Shown: piece after piece, positions 12,268 through 23,358 of the stretch | How the letters are laid out: every line of letters begins with the position of its first letter | How positions within the stretch are numbered: position 1 is the first letter of the stretch | Source of the DNA: Ianthella basta | Lineage: Eukaryota > Porifera > Demospongiae > Verongiida > Ianthellidae | Assembly (NCBI GenBank): GCA_964019415.1 | Contig: CAXHTE010000110.1 | Location: 1-64,000 of the forward strand | Length of the DNA: 64,000 nt | Reading direction: 5' to 3' | Notes under the pieces: model-generated | Told to the model about the DNA's origin: nothing | The model's input: the letters and a program-made list of their open reading frames with translations, nothing else | The model's database searches: none | Position numbers and translations under genes: made by a program

Positions 12268-12432
12268 CACATCCACACACCACACACCCACACACACACA
12301 CACATGCCCCCACCCACACACACATACACATGCCACACCCACCCACCCACACACATACACACACCACACACACCCACCTACACACCACACACACACGCAC
12401 CACACACCCACACACACATACACACGCACACA
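12268..12432. repeat. Imperfect CA/CCCACA repeat, block A
   Basis: C- and A-only tract of CACACA, CCCACA and ACACAT words. Homologous tracts lie at about 20,102-20,268 (block B) and 36,898-37,101 (block C), beside the same tail exon. Confidence 0.9.
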
Positions 12433-12464
12433 ATGTCATGCACAAAATACAATACAAATACAAT

Positions 12465-12566
12465 GGTGTTGTCCTAAAAGAGATGGGTCATGATCAGGGA
12501 ATACCTCTCTCTGAGCAATGTCCTGAGAGGGAAGTAGTGAGGTCCTCCCTGGTGCAGGGGACAGAG
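12465..12566 (-). pseudogene. Decayed GRTS tail exon, block A
   Basis: Homologue of the exon at 20306-20410 in block B, with GRTSLLPSQDIAQREVFPD still readable. The acceptor is changed from CCCAG to CCCAA and the donor CCAAG|GT is lost (CCATTGT). The block C copy (37125-37229) has the same acceptor change. The exon is probably skipped here; because it is phase 1-1, skipping would keep frame. Confidence 0.55.
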
Positions 12567-12868
12567 TTGGGAAAGAAAGGGAACCAAGTGAACACTGCAC
12601 ACAAACAATATGCACTACATGCACTTCTGATAATGGTAAGCCCCTACGTATATACGTATACAGAGAGATGTCTGTGCATGTGTAAGTGTGTGCTTGAGTA
12701 CATGTGTATGTGTACGTGCGTATGTGAGTCCATGGTCAATGCAATACAGTCCACACATTGCACTGTGCACTAGATGAGACACATTACATGAACACATTTT
12801 GACACAAAATAGCTCCCCCCTAGGTGTCCATGGACATGGTCCATGTCTACACCAACTACCACCACTCA

Positions 12869-15178
12869 CTTGTACACCGTCCACTCACACACTACCCACT
12901 CATACACCGTCCCCTCACACACTACCCACTAGTACACTGTCCACTCACACACTACCCACTTGTACACCGTCCACTCACACACTACCCACTAGTACACTGT
13001 CCACTCACACACTACCCACTTGTACACCGTCCACTCACACACTACCCACTCGTACACCGTCCACTCACACACTACCCACTAGTACACCGTCCACTCACAC
13101 ACTACCCACTAGTACACCGTCCACTCACACACTACCCACTTGTACACCGTCCACTCACACACTACCCACTCGTACACCGTCCACTCACACACTACCCACT
13201 AGTACACCGTCCACTCACACACTACCCACTCATACACCGTCCACTCACACACTACCCACTAGTACACCGTCCACTCACACACTACCCACTCGTACACCGT
13301 CCACTCACACACTACCCACTTGTACACCGTCCACTCACACACTACCCACTTGTACACCGTCCACTCACACACTACCCACTCGTACACCGTCCACTCACAC
13401 ACTACCCACTAGTACACCGTCCACTCACACACTACCCACTCATACACCGTCCACTCACACACTACCCACTAGTACACCGTCCACTCACACACTACCCACT
13501 CGTACACCGTCCACTCACACACTACCCACTTGTACACCGTCCACTCACACACTACCCACTCATACACCGTCCACTCACACACTACCCACTTGTACACCGT
13601 CCACTCACACACTACCCACTCGTACACCGTCCACTCACACACTACCCACTCGTACACCGTCCACTCACACACTACCCACTAGTACACCGTCCACTCACAC
13701 ACTACCCACTTGTACACCGTCCACTCACACACTACCCACTTGTACACCGTCCACTCACACACTACCCACTTGTACACCGTCCACTCACACACAACCCACT
13801 AGTACACTGTCCACTCACACACTACCCACTCGTACACCGTCCACTCACACACTACCCACTAGTACACTGTCCACTCACACACTACCCACTTGTACACCGT
13901 CCACTCACACACTACCCACTCGTACACCGTCCACTCACACACTACCCACTAGTACACCGTCCACTCACACACTACCCACTTGTACACCGTCCACTCACAC
14001 ACTACCCACTCGTACACCGTCCACTCACACACTACCCACTAGTACACCGTCCACTCACACACTACCCACTAGTACACCGTCCACTCACACACTACCCACT
14101 TGTACACCGTCCACTCACACACTACCCACTCGTACACCGTCCACTCACACACTACCCACTTGTACACCGTCCACTCACACACTACCCACTCGTACACCGT
14201 CCACTCACACACTACCCACTTGTACACCGTCCACTCACACACTACCCACTTGTACACCGTCCACTCACACACTACCCACTCGTACACCGTCCACTCACAC
14301 ACTAGTACACCGTCCACTCACACACTACCCACTCGTACACCGTCCACTCACACACTACCCACTCGTACACCGTCCACTCACACACTACCCACTTGTACAC
14401 CGTCCACTCACACACTACCCACTAGTACACTGTCCACTCACACACTACCCACTCGTACACTGTCTACTCACACACCACCCACTTGTACACCGTCCACTCA
14501 CACACTACCAACTAGTACACTGTCCACTCACACACTACCCACTAGTACACTGTCCACTCACACACTACCCACTCGTACACTGTCTACTCACACACTACCC
14601 ACTTGTACACCGTCCACTCACACACTACCCACTAGTACACCGTCCACTCACACACTACCCACTAGTACACCGTCCACTCACACACTACCCACTAGTACAC
14701 TGTCCACTCACACACTACCCACTCATACACCGTCCACTCACACACTACCCACTAGTACACTGTCCACTCACACACTACCCACTCGTACACTGTCTACTCA
14801 CACACCACCCACTAGTACACTGTCCACTCACACACTACCCACTTGTACACCGTCCACTCACACACTACCCACTAGTACACCGTCCACTCACACACTACCC
14901 ACTCATACACCGTCCACTCACACACTACCCACTAGTACACCGTCCACTCACACACTACCCACTCATACACCGTCCACTCACACACTACCCACTAGTACAC
15001 CGTCCACTCACACACTACCCACTCGTACACCGTCCACTCACACACTACCCACTTGTACACCGTCCACTCACACACTACCCACTAGTACACCATCCACTCA
15101 CACACTACCAACTCGTACACCGTCCACTCACACACTACCCACTCGTACACCGTCCACTCACACACTACTCACTCACAC
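12869..15178. repeat. 30-bp minisatellite, about 77 copies
   Basis: Tandem 30-bp unit containing GTACACCGTCCACTCACACA and ending in CTACCCACT. Units differ mainly at a two-base position (AG, CG, TG or CA before TACAC), with rarer CCG/CTG and CCA/CTA changes. Because 30 is a multiple of three, frames of hundreds of codons stay open on the plus strand; these are not genes. A short unit near 14,305 shifts the frame. The same minisatellite sits at the homologous place in blocks B and C. Confidence 0.97.
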
Positions 15179-15262
15179 ACAACACTTGTACACCCCCACT
15201 TGTACATTGTCCACTCACACAACACCCATTCACAAACTATTACACTCTCGCACAACACACAC

Positions 15263-15427
15263 CTGTCCGTCTCATTGGCCTCTGCCCACTTCTCAATCCA
15301 TGGAAGCCAGCAGCCTGTGTCACATTACGGTAGCTCCTCCTCACAGCTCCTGTGCGGTTGATGTGGGAGAGGTGCACTGGTGAGGGAAGAGCCTGCTGCA
15401 TTGAATGTGTGGCCGGTATGACACTGA
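15263..15427 (-). CDS. NLR-tail exon (SVIPATH type), block A
   Basis: 165 nt, phase 1-1, acceptor TTGCAAG and donor ACAG|GTGTG. It encodes a basic, Ser/Thr-rich peptide starting SVIPATHSMQQALPSPVHLS and containing GAVRRSYRNVTQAAGFHGL. The block C copy (38587-38751) differs at only a few residues and has no frameshift. No known domain is recognised. It lies between the Ser/Asp-rich tail exon upstream and the minisatellite intron downstream. Confidence 0.5.
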
Positions 15428-15846
15428 CTTGCAATTGGTGGTTTGTGGGGTGGGGACACATGGAACAGAGGATAGCAGGTTTGCAAGAGTCTGGTGCAAA
15501 CTCCTATACGTATGTGGATGTTGTTCAAACATGCATGTAAGCACTATGAGGAGTAGACAAGTAGCACGCAGACAGGACACCGGGGGGGCACGCTGACAGC
15601 CACTCAACTAGAAATACACATGGCAGGAGAGGGATCCTGTGTGTGCATTTGCATGTAGCATCCCAGATTATTGCATATTGGTGAGGTTGACAGTCCAAAC
15701 ATTGTACCATTGCAGTGTTCACTAGATGAGACGTTACACACTACTTATACTTATAAACACATCCCACACAAAAAGGCTCTCCCCTAAGTGCCCATGAACA
15801 CCACATGTCTACACTAAAGTACCAACACACCACACCAACTGCTAAC

Positions 15847-15966
15847 TTGATGGAGAGAGGGGAGAGCTGTTAGCATCATCACTGGAAGGAGTAGGAGGGA
15901 CATCAGTGTTAACACAATCACCATCACCATCAATGCTATCCTCGTCATCATTAGCACTGTCACTTC
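15847..15966 (-). CDS. Ser/Asp-rich NLR-tail exon, block A
   Basis: 120 nt, phase 1-1. Acceptor CTCCTCTGTAG, then GSDSANDDEDSIDGDGDCVN..., ending SPLSPS at donor TCAA|GTTAGC. Three further copies (21247, 39168, 63111) keep the frame with in-frame length changes in the acidic part, as expected of a translated low-complexity linker. The S-x-D/E runs look like casein kinase 2 targets (inference). Confidence 0.6.
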
Positions 15967-16465
15967 CTACAGAGGAGAGTGAGAGGACAAGAGAGGAAGT
16001 AAAAGAGGTAAGAGGTACAATGTGGATGGAATGACTCTTGTCACAAGAAGTGAGGTATGCTCCTGCCAATAGACACGTTGTAGCGGGAAGGAGAGGGAGA
16101 CAGTTAAATGGTGTTAGGCAATTGCGCTGAAGACTGAAACTGAACAACTCATTCCACATGCTCCACTGGAATGCACACACCTATGCTGTTTGTACTACAT
16201 GCCAGTTGGATCACATGTGGTCAATGTGGCTACAATGACATGTAAATTGTGCCTCAGAGTACATGACCACATTACAAGTAGATGATATATGTAGAACATT
16301 AAAGTTGGATAGGGAGCACTTCACACATGCATGGAGAGGAGGTGGTAGATATGAGAGTGTATGCTTTCAGTAAAGAGTGGTCAGCTCTCTCGGAAGCTAC
16401 ATCTCCTTGGAATAATGAAGGGAAACTACTCTTTCTTTACAGCCGTTACAGTTGATGCCACTCAC

Positions 16466-16552
16466 CTAGTCCTGTGGGTGGGGCAGGGGGCAGGGCAGGA
16501 GCATTGATCCACGAAGGACCAGGAGCATCAGAAGAGGCACCAAGAGGTGTCC
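16466..16552 (-). CDS. Pro-rich NLR-tail exon, block A
   Basis: 87 nt, phase 1-1, encoding GTPLGASSDAPGPSW then a PALPPAPPTGL stretch. Donor CTAG|GTGAGT, acceptor TGTCAAG-type (CCCTGACAG read on the minus strand). The block C copy (39772-39870) is 12 nt longer and in frame. Confidence 0.55.
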   Translation of the reverse strand, partial: GHLLVPLLMLLVLRGSMLLPCPLPHPQD

Positions 16553-16689
16553 CTGTCAAAAGAGAGGGAAGAAATATAAAGCGTAACCCCTACTGTGGTG
16601 TCCTTCAAGGAACTGAACACAGATATACACACACACACATGCACACGCACACGCACACACATGAACATGCACACGCACACACATGCACA

Positions 16690-16694
16690 CGCAC

Positions 16695-16777
<83 letters not shown>
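16690..16777. repeat. (CA)n microsatellite
   Basis: CA run in the intron between the Pro-rich tail exon and the CH-like exon, preceded by interrupted CACACG and CACATG repeats from about 16,625. Confidence 0.97.
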
Positions 16778-16780
<3 letters not shown>

Positions 16781-16991
16781 CATCAAAGCGCCACATCATG
16801 CAATCTGAGTGCACACACACACACACACACACACATCACAGGATTCAATGAACACACCCCACAGGGCACACTGAGGGAGGGCTAGAAACACTAAACAATA
16901 AGTGGTCTAGTGAGAACACTGCTGCTACAGTGAGGGACACAGTGGAAGAAGACAACCAGGTCAACAACCAAATCAATAGTGCACTGCACAC

Positions 16992-17188
16992 CTTCAGGGT
17001 CCAGCAGTTTCTCCACACTGAGCTCATCCTGTGCAGTGTCCAATGTCTGCTGCAAGTTGTCTGGTGACATAGCCTCGTCCACTTGGCTGGTGTAGTGGAG
17101 AATGATGGGATGGTGGTGATGGAGGATGGAGCAGAGCACAGTGCGGACACTCCAACTGGAGGTGGACTTGGTCACTTCAACCTCATAA
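16992..17188 (-). CDS. Calponin-homology-like exon, block A
   Basis: Acceptor CCCTCCACAG, then 65 codons ending at donor GAAG|GTGTGC (phase 2 in, 1 out). YEVEVTKSTSSW, VLCSILHHHHPIILHY, NLQQTLDTAQDEL and SVEKLLDPE follow the order of a CH domain (YP..VTDF..SW.DG.ALCALIH.H.P.LIDY, N...A...A...L.IP.LLDPED), though the usual DG-ALC is altered to VR-VLC. Reading on through the donor also stays open, to a stop 25-30 codons later. A near-identical exon is at 57360-57556. Here it sits upstream of NLR-tail exons and may be a duplicated fragment. Confidence 0.5.
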
Positions 17189-17270
17189 CTGTGGAGGGAG
17201 CCAACAAGGCACATCACACAATACATTAGAAACTGGTACAACACAACAAGATCATACGGGAAATTAGGAC

Positions 17271-17456
17271 TACGGTGAAACCTGTCTAATGAGACCACCT
17301 TTGGACCAGAAATGTTAAACCTTACTACCAAGGAGGAGCTGATTTAAGAAGATGCAAAACAATGTGTTGATACTATTTGGGCCAGGGGTGGCCATGTGGT
17401 CTCTATAGACAGGTGGGTGCTGTATACAGTGCCCTCAATAGACAGGTTCTACAGTA
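17271..17456. mobile_element. MITE with pogo/Tigger-like ends
   Basis: Terminal inverted repeats TACGGTGAAACCTGTCTAAT (left) and TACTGTAGAACCTGTCTATT (right, reversed) bound 186 bp. A related copy is at 57639-58416, carrying an extra insertion of several hundred bp, and a truncated one at about 54,690-54,810. Confidence 0.65.
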
Positions 17457-18065
17457 TGTTACACTTCACAGTACAAACAGATGAGCATGAAGCAAGCTCC
17501 ATCACTGTGATGGGCTGGACGGGATGACCCACTGCACATGTGGGGACTGAGGGACTAAGTAGGCTGGGGTTAATGTGCAGATTACCCAACAGCAGTCAGT
17601 AGTCACTTGTGAGACTGGCTTCAAACTGTTTGGTCACTACATTAAGATGGTCCATTTAATTGTGTAGAGCAGAGCTATTAGCAGAGCAGCAGGAAGGTAT
17701 AGATTACAAAGAGAAAGTGAAGGATGAGGGAGAGGTGAGGAGTGCCAACATCTCCACTGCAAGGCATGGCAGTACATGTGAAGTGGTATATGTGACCACA
17801 CACAGACAAGCAGTGCACATGTCAGTACGAGTCTACAGACAACGAGAGCGCGTTGTGTACAAGTGCTTCACTCACAGCCATCACCTGGGCCGGGAGGACC
17901 CTGTAACCGAATCGTCGTCCTCTTGGTATCCTGCACTAAAACGATTAGCAACCGCTTCTTATTCTCCTCGGTGAACGAGTTAGTCGTCACAGACAGACAC
18001 ACCGTCATCTGTTGCCTACTCTTCCAGCATGTTTGCAATCAATGCTGCAGTTGACCTGCGTTGAC

Positions 18066-18103
18066 GCCATTTTCTTGACCACGTGCTCTTTGGCGCCAGA
18101 CCA
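18066..18103. promoter_or_regulatory. Conserved E-box plus E2F-like element, block B
   Basis: CACGTG (18080-18085) and TTTGGCGCCA (18089-18098), with the same spacer and the same upstream GCCATTTTCTTGAC as at 8297 and 58665. Confidence 0.5.
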
Positions 18104-18455
18104 CGCGACGGCTGCCCCCTTCAGATCAGGAGACCAGCTCCAGCACTGAGTGATTTGTACCGCCTTTTCCCACCACTTGGCTCGGGAGAATGCCCAGGTC
18201 GGTGCCAACTACGCCACCATGACTTGACCATACGTATACTCTTGGTGTGTTATAGTATTAATGTATTCTGTGCAGTCCTGCTCTTCCCATCACTGTTGTG
18301 TGTGTCCCTCTACACAGGGAGGGTATATCGGTTGTTGTGTTGGGTCACATTCACACCTTCACTCAGCACCACAGTGTGCTGGGGTCCTCATCCACAGCTC
18401 TCACAGTCCGTGTTGTTGTATCACTGTTAGCACTCTTCTCCCTCTGTCACTTTAG

Positions 18456-18644
18456 CCAGAGCAGTTCAGTAATGTAGCAATGACCGCAGCCAATGGTCCT
18501 GGAGGGAGGGGAGGGACCTGGGGAAACATTCGGATCCTGTTTGATGACAAACTCAAGGTGAACCTCACCGCAGAGCTGAAGGAAGGAGACTTCCCAGAAC
18601 AGCTCGCCAAGGACTTAGTCATTAATGGGCTTGTTAATGAGTAG
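18456..18644 (+). pseudogene. Chimeric RPA2-linker/NRBP exon, block B
   Basis: Acceptor TCTGTCACTTTAG, then 62 codons and TAG. The first 24 codons (PEQFSNVAMTAANGPGGRGG...) match the stretch upstream of the RPA2 linker at 59102-59175; from ILFDDKLK onward they match NRBP exon (ii). Both halves are in frame. The donor present in blocks A and C (GAG|GTGGGT) has become GAGTAGGGT, so the frame stops at 18642-18644 and splicing to the next exon is lost. Confidence 0.6.
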
Positions 18645-18934
18645 GGTGGGGCTGAGTAGGGCAGGGCAGGAGGTGGGTGGGACAAGTAGGAAGGGACTAA
18701 CCTACCAGCACTGCGTCATGTTTGCTGAGTACTATTCCACAAGAGGAGTCCATGTACATAAGAAAGGGAGTGTCATGTGACAGTCACATGATAATCACAT
18801 GACTGCCTTTTACTGTATATCGCTGACCTTCCTCAGTCTCCAGTTACACTCATACATGTGTGACATATGGGATATTGTGTACATATAAAGATACATAGTT
18901 AACATGACCACTCCCACCTGCCCCTCCCCTTCAG

Positions 18935-18997
18935 AACGACTTGGTAGAGGTGTCCAGTAAAATTGCTGAGCGTGTCTCCCACCCCTCTCTCTCCTAG
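18935..18997 (+). pseudogene. NRBP-like terminal exon, block B
   Basis: Homologue of 10722-10769 (NDLVEVSSKIAERVS), but the stop codon is lost and the frame runs five codons further before TAG at 18995. Together with the broken donor upstream, this indicates decay. Confidence 0.5.
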
Positions 18998-19266
18998 CCC
19001 CGCCCCTCTCTCTCCTAGCCCCGCCCCCTCTCTCCTAGCCCCGCCCCCTCTCTCCAGTGCAGGCTCATACATCAACACACTTGGCAACATTGATTTTACT
19101 TTGATCAATTTTGTTTGTACTATTCTATTCCTCCTGATGCTGTAAACATGTGTGTGTGCAGTTCAAACTGTTGTCATGTGATTGTGGGCTCAATTATCTG
19201 ATAAGCCCCTCTCTTCTGGTGGTGTGAAACCAGAAGACATGGTAACCTCATTACCGCTAGTCTCAC

Positions 19267-19337
19267 TGGTCTTGTTCCCAGCCCCCCTTTCGGGCCATTA
19301 CAAAATGGCGGCCAGAAGCAGGCTGGGAACGAGACTA
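19267..19337. mobile_element. Short palindromic element, copy 2
   Basis: GTCTTGTTCCCAGCCCC pairs with the reverse of GGCTGGGAACGAGAC around CCATTACAAAATGG. Homologous to 11039-11113. Confidence 0.65.
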
Positions 19338-19688
19338 CATTACTGCTACTGCTAAACGGCACTGCAGCCAAGAGAGCGTTGGGTACACATCCGGGCATTT
19401 CCAGCAAGGTCTCAACACTAGCTAGCTGTGTTCCCTGGGAGTCAGCTATCCCTTTACCACCAGCCACTGTGCAAGCTCCAGTTCATTCCACAGTCCGTTT
19501 CACATTCGTATAATGATATAATATTTCATGTGATTGTACATGTGATCGATCATATGACTTTGTGTACATGTGCTTATAATTGCGTGCACCATTGCCACCA
19601 CCCATTGCCCAGTTGAGGCTACAGGCACATGCACAATTGCATAATATAGACTACTACTATATATGCAGGGGGGAAGTTAATGAGCTTC

Positions 19689-19904
19689 GAGCGCAGTACT
19701 GACTTCAGTGGGATACAAGACGTTTCGATCCGTAGATCTTCATCAGTTGTAATACAAAACTTAGGGAAGCGCGACATTAAATAAGGGTGTGTGTGTCATT
19801 GAGTGTCAAAAGTTTGGCGGGGGGTGATGTAAGTTTTGTATTACAACTGATGAAGATCTACGGATCGAAACGTCTTGTATCCCACTGAAGTCAGTACTGC
19901 GCTC
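19689..19904. mobile_element. Long-hairpin element with perfect 75-bp arms
   Basis: Arms 19689-19763 and 19830-19904 are reverse complements over about 75 bp (GAGCGCAGTACTGACTTCAG... at both ends), around a 66-bp centre. In block B it occupies the place where blocks A and C hold the GRTP tail exon, and adjacent sequence is deleted, so this element is linked to loss of that exon. Confidence 0.85.
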
Positions 19905-20305
19905 AAACTTTTGCGCTATACGGTACACCAGACAATACACAGCACGTATAGTACACACACCAGTGTCGGTAACAAGTGCTGAGTACAGCACACCCCCACA
20001 TTTAATCAATGCTATTCAAACATCACTGCTACTACATGTGCGACGACAATGTGCACACAAACAGAATTCACACACACGAAAACACCCCACAAGTAATTAT
20101 GTGCACACCCACCCACACCACACACCCATGCACACATATGCCACACACACCCACACACCCACACACCCACACACGCCACACCCACCCACCCACACACCCA
20201 CACACACCACACCCCCACACACAAACACACACACACGTGTGCGCACGCCCGCACGCACACACCCACATACAATGTCATGCACAAAATACAATACAAATAC
20301 AATAC

Positions 20306-20410
20306 CTTGGCATTGTCCTAAAAGAGATGGGTCATAATCAGGGAATACCTCTCGCTGAGCAATGTCCTGAGAGGGAAGTTGTGAAGTCCTCCCTGGTGCA
20401 GTGGACAGAG
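20306..20410 (-). CDS. NLR gene 1 tail exon (GRTS type)
   Basis: 105 nt, phase 1-1, with intact acceptor TTCTTTCCCAG and donor CCAAG|GTATTG. It encodes TLSTAPGRTSQLPSQDIAQR then EVFPDYDPSLLGQCQ, a Pro/Ser-rich peptide of no known domain and related to the exon at 21789 (GRTPRPTPNPFAQRHMFPD). It is the only one of three copies with both splice sites intact (A and C have AA acceptors). It is the most 3' exon I can assign to gene 1; the stop codon of gene 1 was not found with confidence. Confidence 0.55.
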
Positions 20411-20702
20411 CTGGGAAAGAAAGGGAACCAAGTGAACACCGCACACAAACAATAGGCACTTACATGCACTTCTGATATGGTAAGCCCCTACGTATATACG
20501 TATACAGAGAGATGTCTGTGCATGTGTAAGTGTGTGCTTGAGTACATGTGTATGTGTACGTGTGTGTGTGAGTCCATTGTCATTGTAATACAGTCCACAC
20601 ATTGCAATGTGCACTAGATGAGACACATTACATGAACACATTTGACACAAAATGGCTCCCCCTTAGGAGTCCATGGACATGGTCCATGTCTACATCAAAC
20701 CA

Positions 20703-20918
20703 CCACTCACTAGTACACCGTCCACTCACACACTACCCACTAGTACACCGTCCACTCACACACTACCCACTAGTACACTGTCCACTCACACACTACCCAC
20801 TAGTACACCGTCCACTCACACACCACCCACTTGTACACCGTCCACTCACACACTACCCACTAGTACACTGTCCACTCACACACTACCCACTAGTACACCG
20901 TCCACTCACACACAACAC
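20703..20918. repeat. 30-bp minisatellite, about 7 copies, block B
   Basis: Same unit as at 12869-15178, but only about seven copies in block B. Confidence 0.95.
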
Positions 20919-21246
20919 TTGTACACTACCCACTGCATGTAAGCACTATGAGGAGTAGACAAGTAGCACGCAGACAGGATAGTGGGGGCACGCTGACAGC
21001 CACTCAACCAGAAATACACATGGCAGGAGAGGGACCCTGTGTGTGCATTTGCATGTAGCATCCCAGATTATTGCATATTGGTGAGGTCGACAGTCCAAAC
21101 ATTGTACCATTGCAGCGTTCACTAGATGAGACGTTACACACTACTTATACTTATAAACACATCCCACACAAAACGGCTCTTCCCTAAGTGCCCATGAACA
21201 TCACATGTCTACACCAAATTACCAACACACCACACCAACTGCTCAC

Positions 21247-21348
21247 TTGATGGAGAAAGGGGAGAACTGTTACCATCATCACTGGAAGCAGTAGGAGGGA
21301 CATCAGTGTTAACACTATTGTCTTCACCATCATTAGCACTGTCACTTC
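21247..21348 (-). CDS. NLR gene 1 tail exon, Ser/Asp-rich
   Basis: 102 nt, phase 1-1. Acceptor CTTCTCTATAG, then GSDSANDGEDNSVNTDVPPT and SSDDGNSSPLSPS, donor TCAA|GTGAGC. Its last coding bases (CTCCATCAA|GTGAG) match the end of the LRR-region exon 22684-22903, suggesting the tail exons grew by exon duplication. Confidence 0.65.
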
Positions 21349-21678
21349 CTATAGAGAAGGAGAGTTAGAAGACGAGAGAAGAAGTGAAGGAGGTAAGAGG
21401 TACAATGTGGATAGAATGACTCCTGTCACAAGAAGTGAGGTATGCTCCTGCCATAGACATGTTGTAGCGGGAAGGAGAGGGAGACAGTTAAATGGTGTTA
21501 GGCAATTGCGCTGAAGACTGAAACTGAACAACTCATTCCACATGCTCCACTGGAATGCACACACCTATGCTGTTTGTAACTCAATAGAATGGAAATGGAA
21601 CATTAGCACATCAATCAGCATACAACACACACTACACAGCGTAGTCGAACTACCTAATCACACAATGTATGCGCGTAC

Positions 21679-21684
21679 ACACAC

Positions 21685-21735
<51 letters not shown>
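21679..21735. repeat. (CA)n microsatellite, gene 1 intron
   Basis: CA run downstream of tail exon 21789-21884. The homologous run in gene 2 is at about 40,965-41,038 and is longer. Confidence 0.97.
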
Positions 21736-21740
<5 letters not shown>

Positions 21741-21788
21741 ACTCACAGACACTATACTCCGACACCCTTCCACACTCCACTATAGTAC

Positions 21789-21884
21789 CTTGGTGTTGTT
21801 CCACATGAGATGTGTCTGGAAACATATGCCTTTGAGCAAAGGGATTGGGAGTAGGGCGGGGAGTCCGTCCTTGTGAAAGGGGGA
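21789..21884 (-). CDS. NLR gene 1 tail exon (GRTP type)
   Basis: 96 nt, phase 1-1. Acceptor CCTCCTGACTCAG, then PLSQGRTPRPTPNPFAQRHM and FPDTSHVEQHQ, donor CCAAG|GTACTA. The gene 2 homologue keeps the frame but has lost the acceptor (CTCAA). Probably a flexible Pro-rich linker; no domain recognised. Confidence 0.6.
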
Positions 21885-22683
21885 CTGAGTCAGGAGGAAG
21901 GGGAGAGAGTATTAGCAAATTAATGAACAGACTGCATCGCACACAGACTTTATACTGCATGTACAGTATAGACCTCTTGCCACTTCCGTCATTGCCTTGG
22001 AAATGGAACTCTTGAGGCCTCAAATTGCATGTGGTAGGCAGCAAGATTTGGTGTCAATTTTGCCAGTACACAAATTTGTCAGGCATCATGCACAATCGTT
22101 AGAGGAGTCAAACCGGACGACACACACAAGTGAGACAGCTGCACATCAGCTGATGGCAAAGAGGCAAAGTTGATGCTTGTTGGAGCTGCATCCCACCACA
22201 CAACTCTCTAGCCAATGCACAGCTTTGTCAATGGGTTGGGGTAACAATTTTCACCTAGTTGCCATTTACGGGCACATACCAGAATATACAGTATGCCTTC
22301 AAGGACTCAAATGTCCCACAGATAATACACACTACACATATCCACATTGACTGCATGCATGCATATTGAAAGTTCTATCCCTAACATACACCAGGTAGAC
22401 CAGCAGATTCATAAAGGTGAAATCTGCTATAATGCTTTACACAGTCCGGGACCAACTATCCACAGATGAAAAGGAAAGTAAGCCTTGGAGCATTTCTTTA
22501 TCTTGTGTGTTACAGTCCCCGCTTCGTCATGGTAAGCTTCGTTTGCCGGTTTTCGGTTCTCTTCAGCGCGACTTTTCGTTTGTATTACAGCATACAAACA
22601 ACCGCTGCCAACCCTACATAGACAGCACTACCGTGCTGTCTGTTACTGTGTACTGTTCAGACTACAATACTGTCAGTACTCAC

Positions 22684-22903
22684 TTGATGGAGAGAGGCGG
22701 ATGCAGGGGTAGCGACCATACTCATTAGTGTACTTCCCTGTTGTGAACATGTCTCTCTCATCAGGTGGTAGTCTTGATAGCATGTCCTGGAGTAGGTGTT
22801 CCTTCCTATCCCAGCTGTACATTACAAACTCTGCTATGATGCGCTGCTTTGAAAGAACTTTCAATACTGACATGCCAAATCTCTCCATCAGTGAGTCTGA
22901 TAT
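22684..22903 (-). CDS. NLR gene 1, last LRR-region exon
   Basis: 220 nt, phase 0 to 1. Acceptor CTTGATTGTTAG, donor ATCAA|GTGAGT. It encodes ISDSLMERFGMSVLKVLSKQ and then a charged stretch with WDRKEHLLQDMLSRLPPDER. The gene 2 homologue (41996-42218) is one codon longer with conservative changes. It marks the passage from the LRR-like region to the Pro/Ser-rich tail. Confidence 0.75.
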
Positions 22904-23106
22904 CTAACAATCAAGGGAGGAGCAATGTAAGTCCAATGTGAATGGACACAAAACATAAAGCAAATTACTACAAAACAAATGCACACACACTACACTAACC
23001 CTCTACTGTGTATGTACCAGTGTCTGGTCCACCTCTGCACAATGCTTTCCTCTGCCCCTCCCTCCATTCTCTTCACTTACCACTTCCCTCCTCTTCTGAC
23101 TCTCAT

Positions 23107-23275
<169 letters not shown>

Positions 23276-23358
23276 CATGCATGCACGCACCCATGCACCA
23301 CGCACGCACACACGTATGCACATGCACGCAACTAGTCATCCAAGCCACTTAAACTTAC

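Noticed and set aside
12824-15383. Plus-strand open frames of 400-840 codons rich in Thr, His, Pro and Ser
   Set aside because: They are translations of the 30-bp minisatellite. The period is a multiple of three and lacks stops in several frames, which produces long frames automatically; two frames are equally open and the array has a frame-breaking short unit.
16474-16885. His/Thr-rich and Val/Cys-rich frames over CA and GT runs
   Set aside because: Dinucleotide repeats translated in either strand; the same happens at 9992-10442, 23003-23352, 40150-40706 and 63805-63996.
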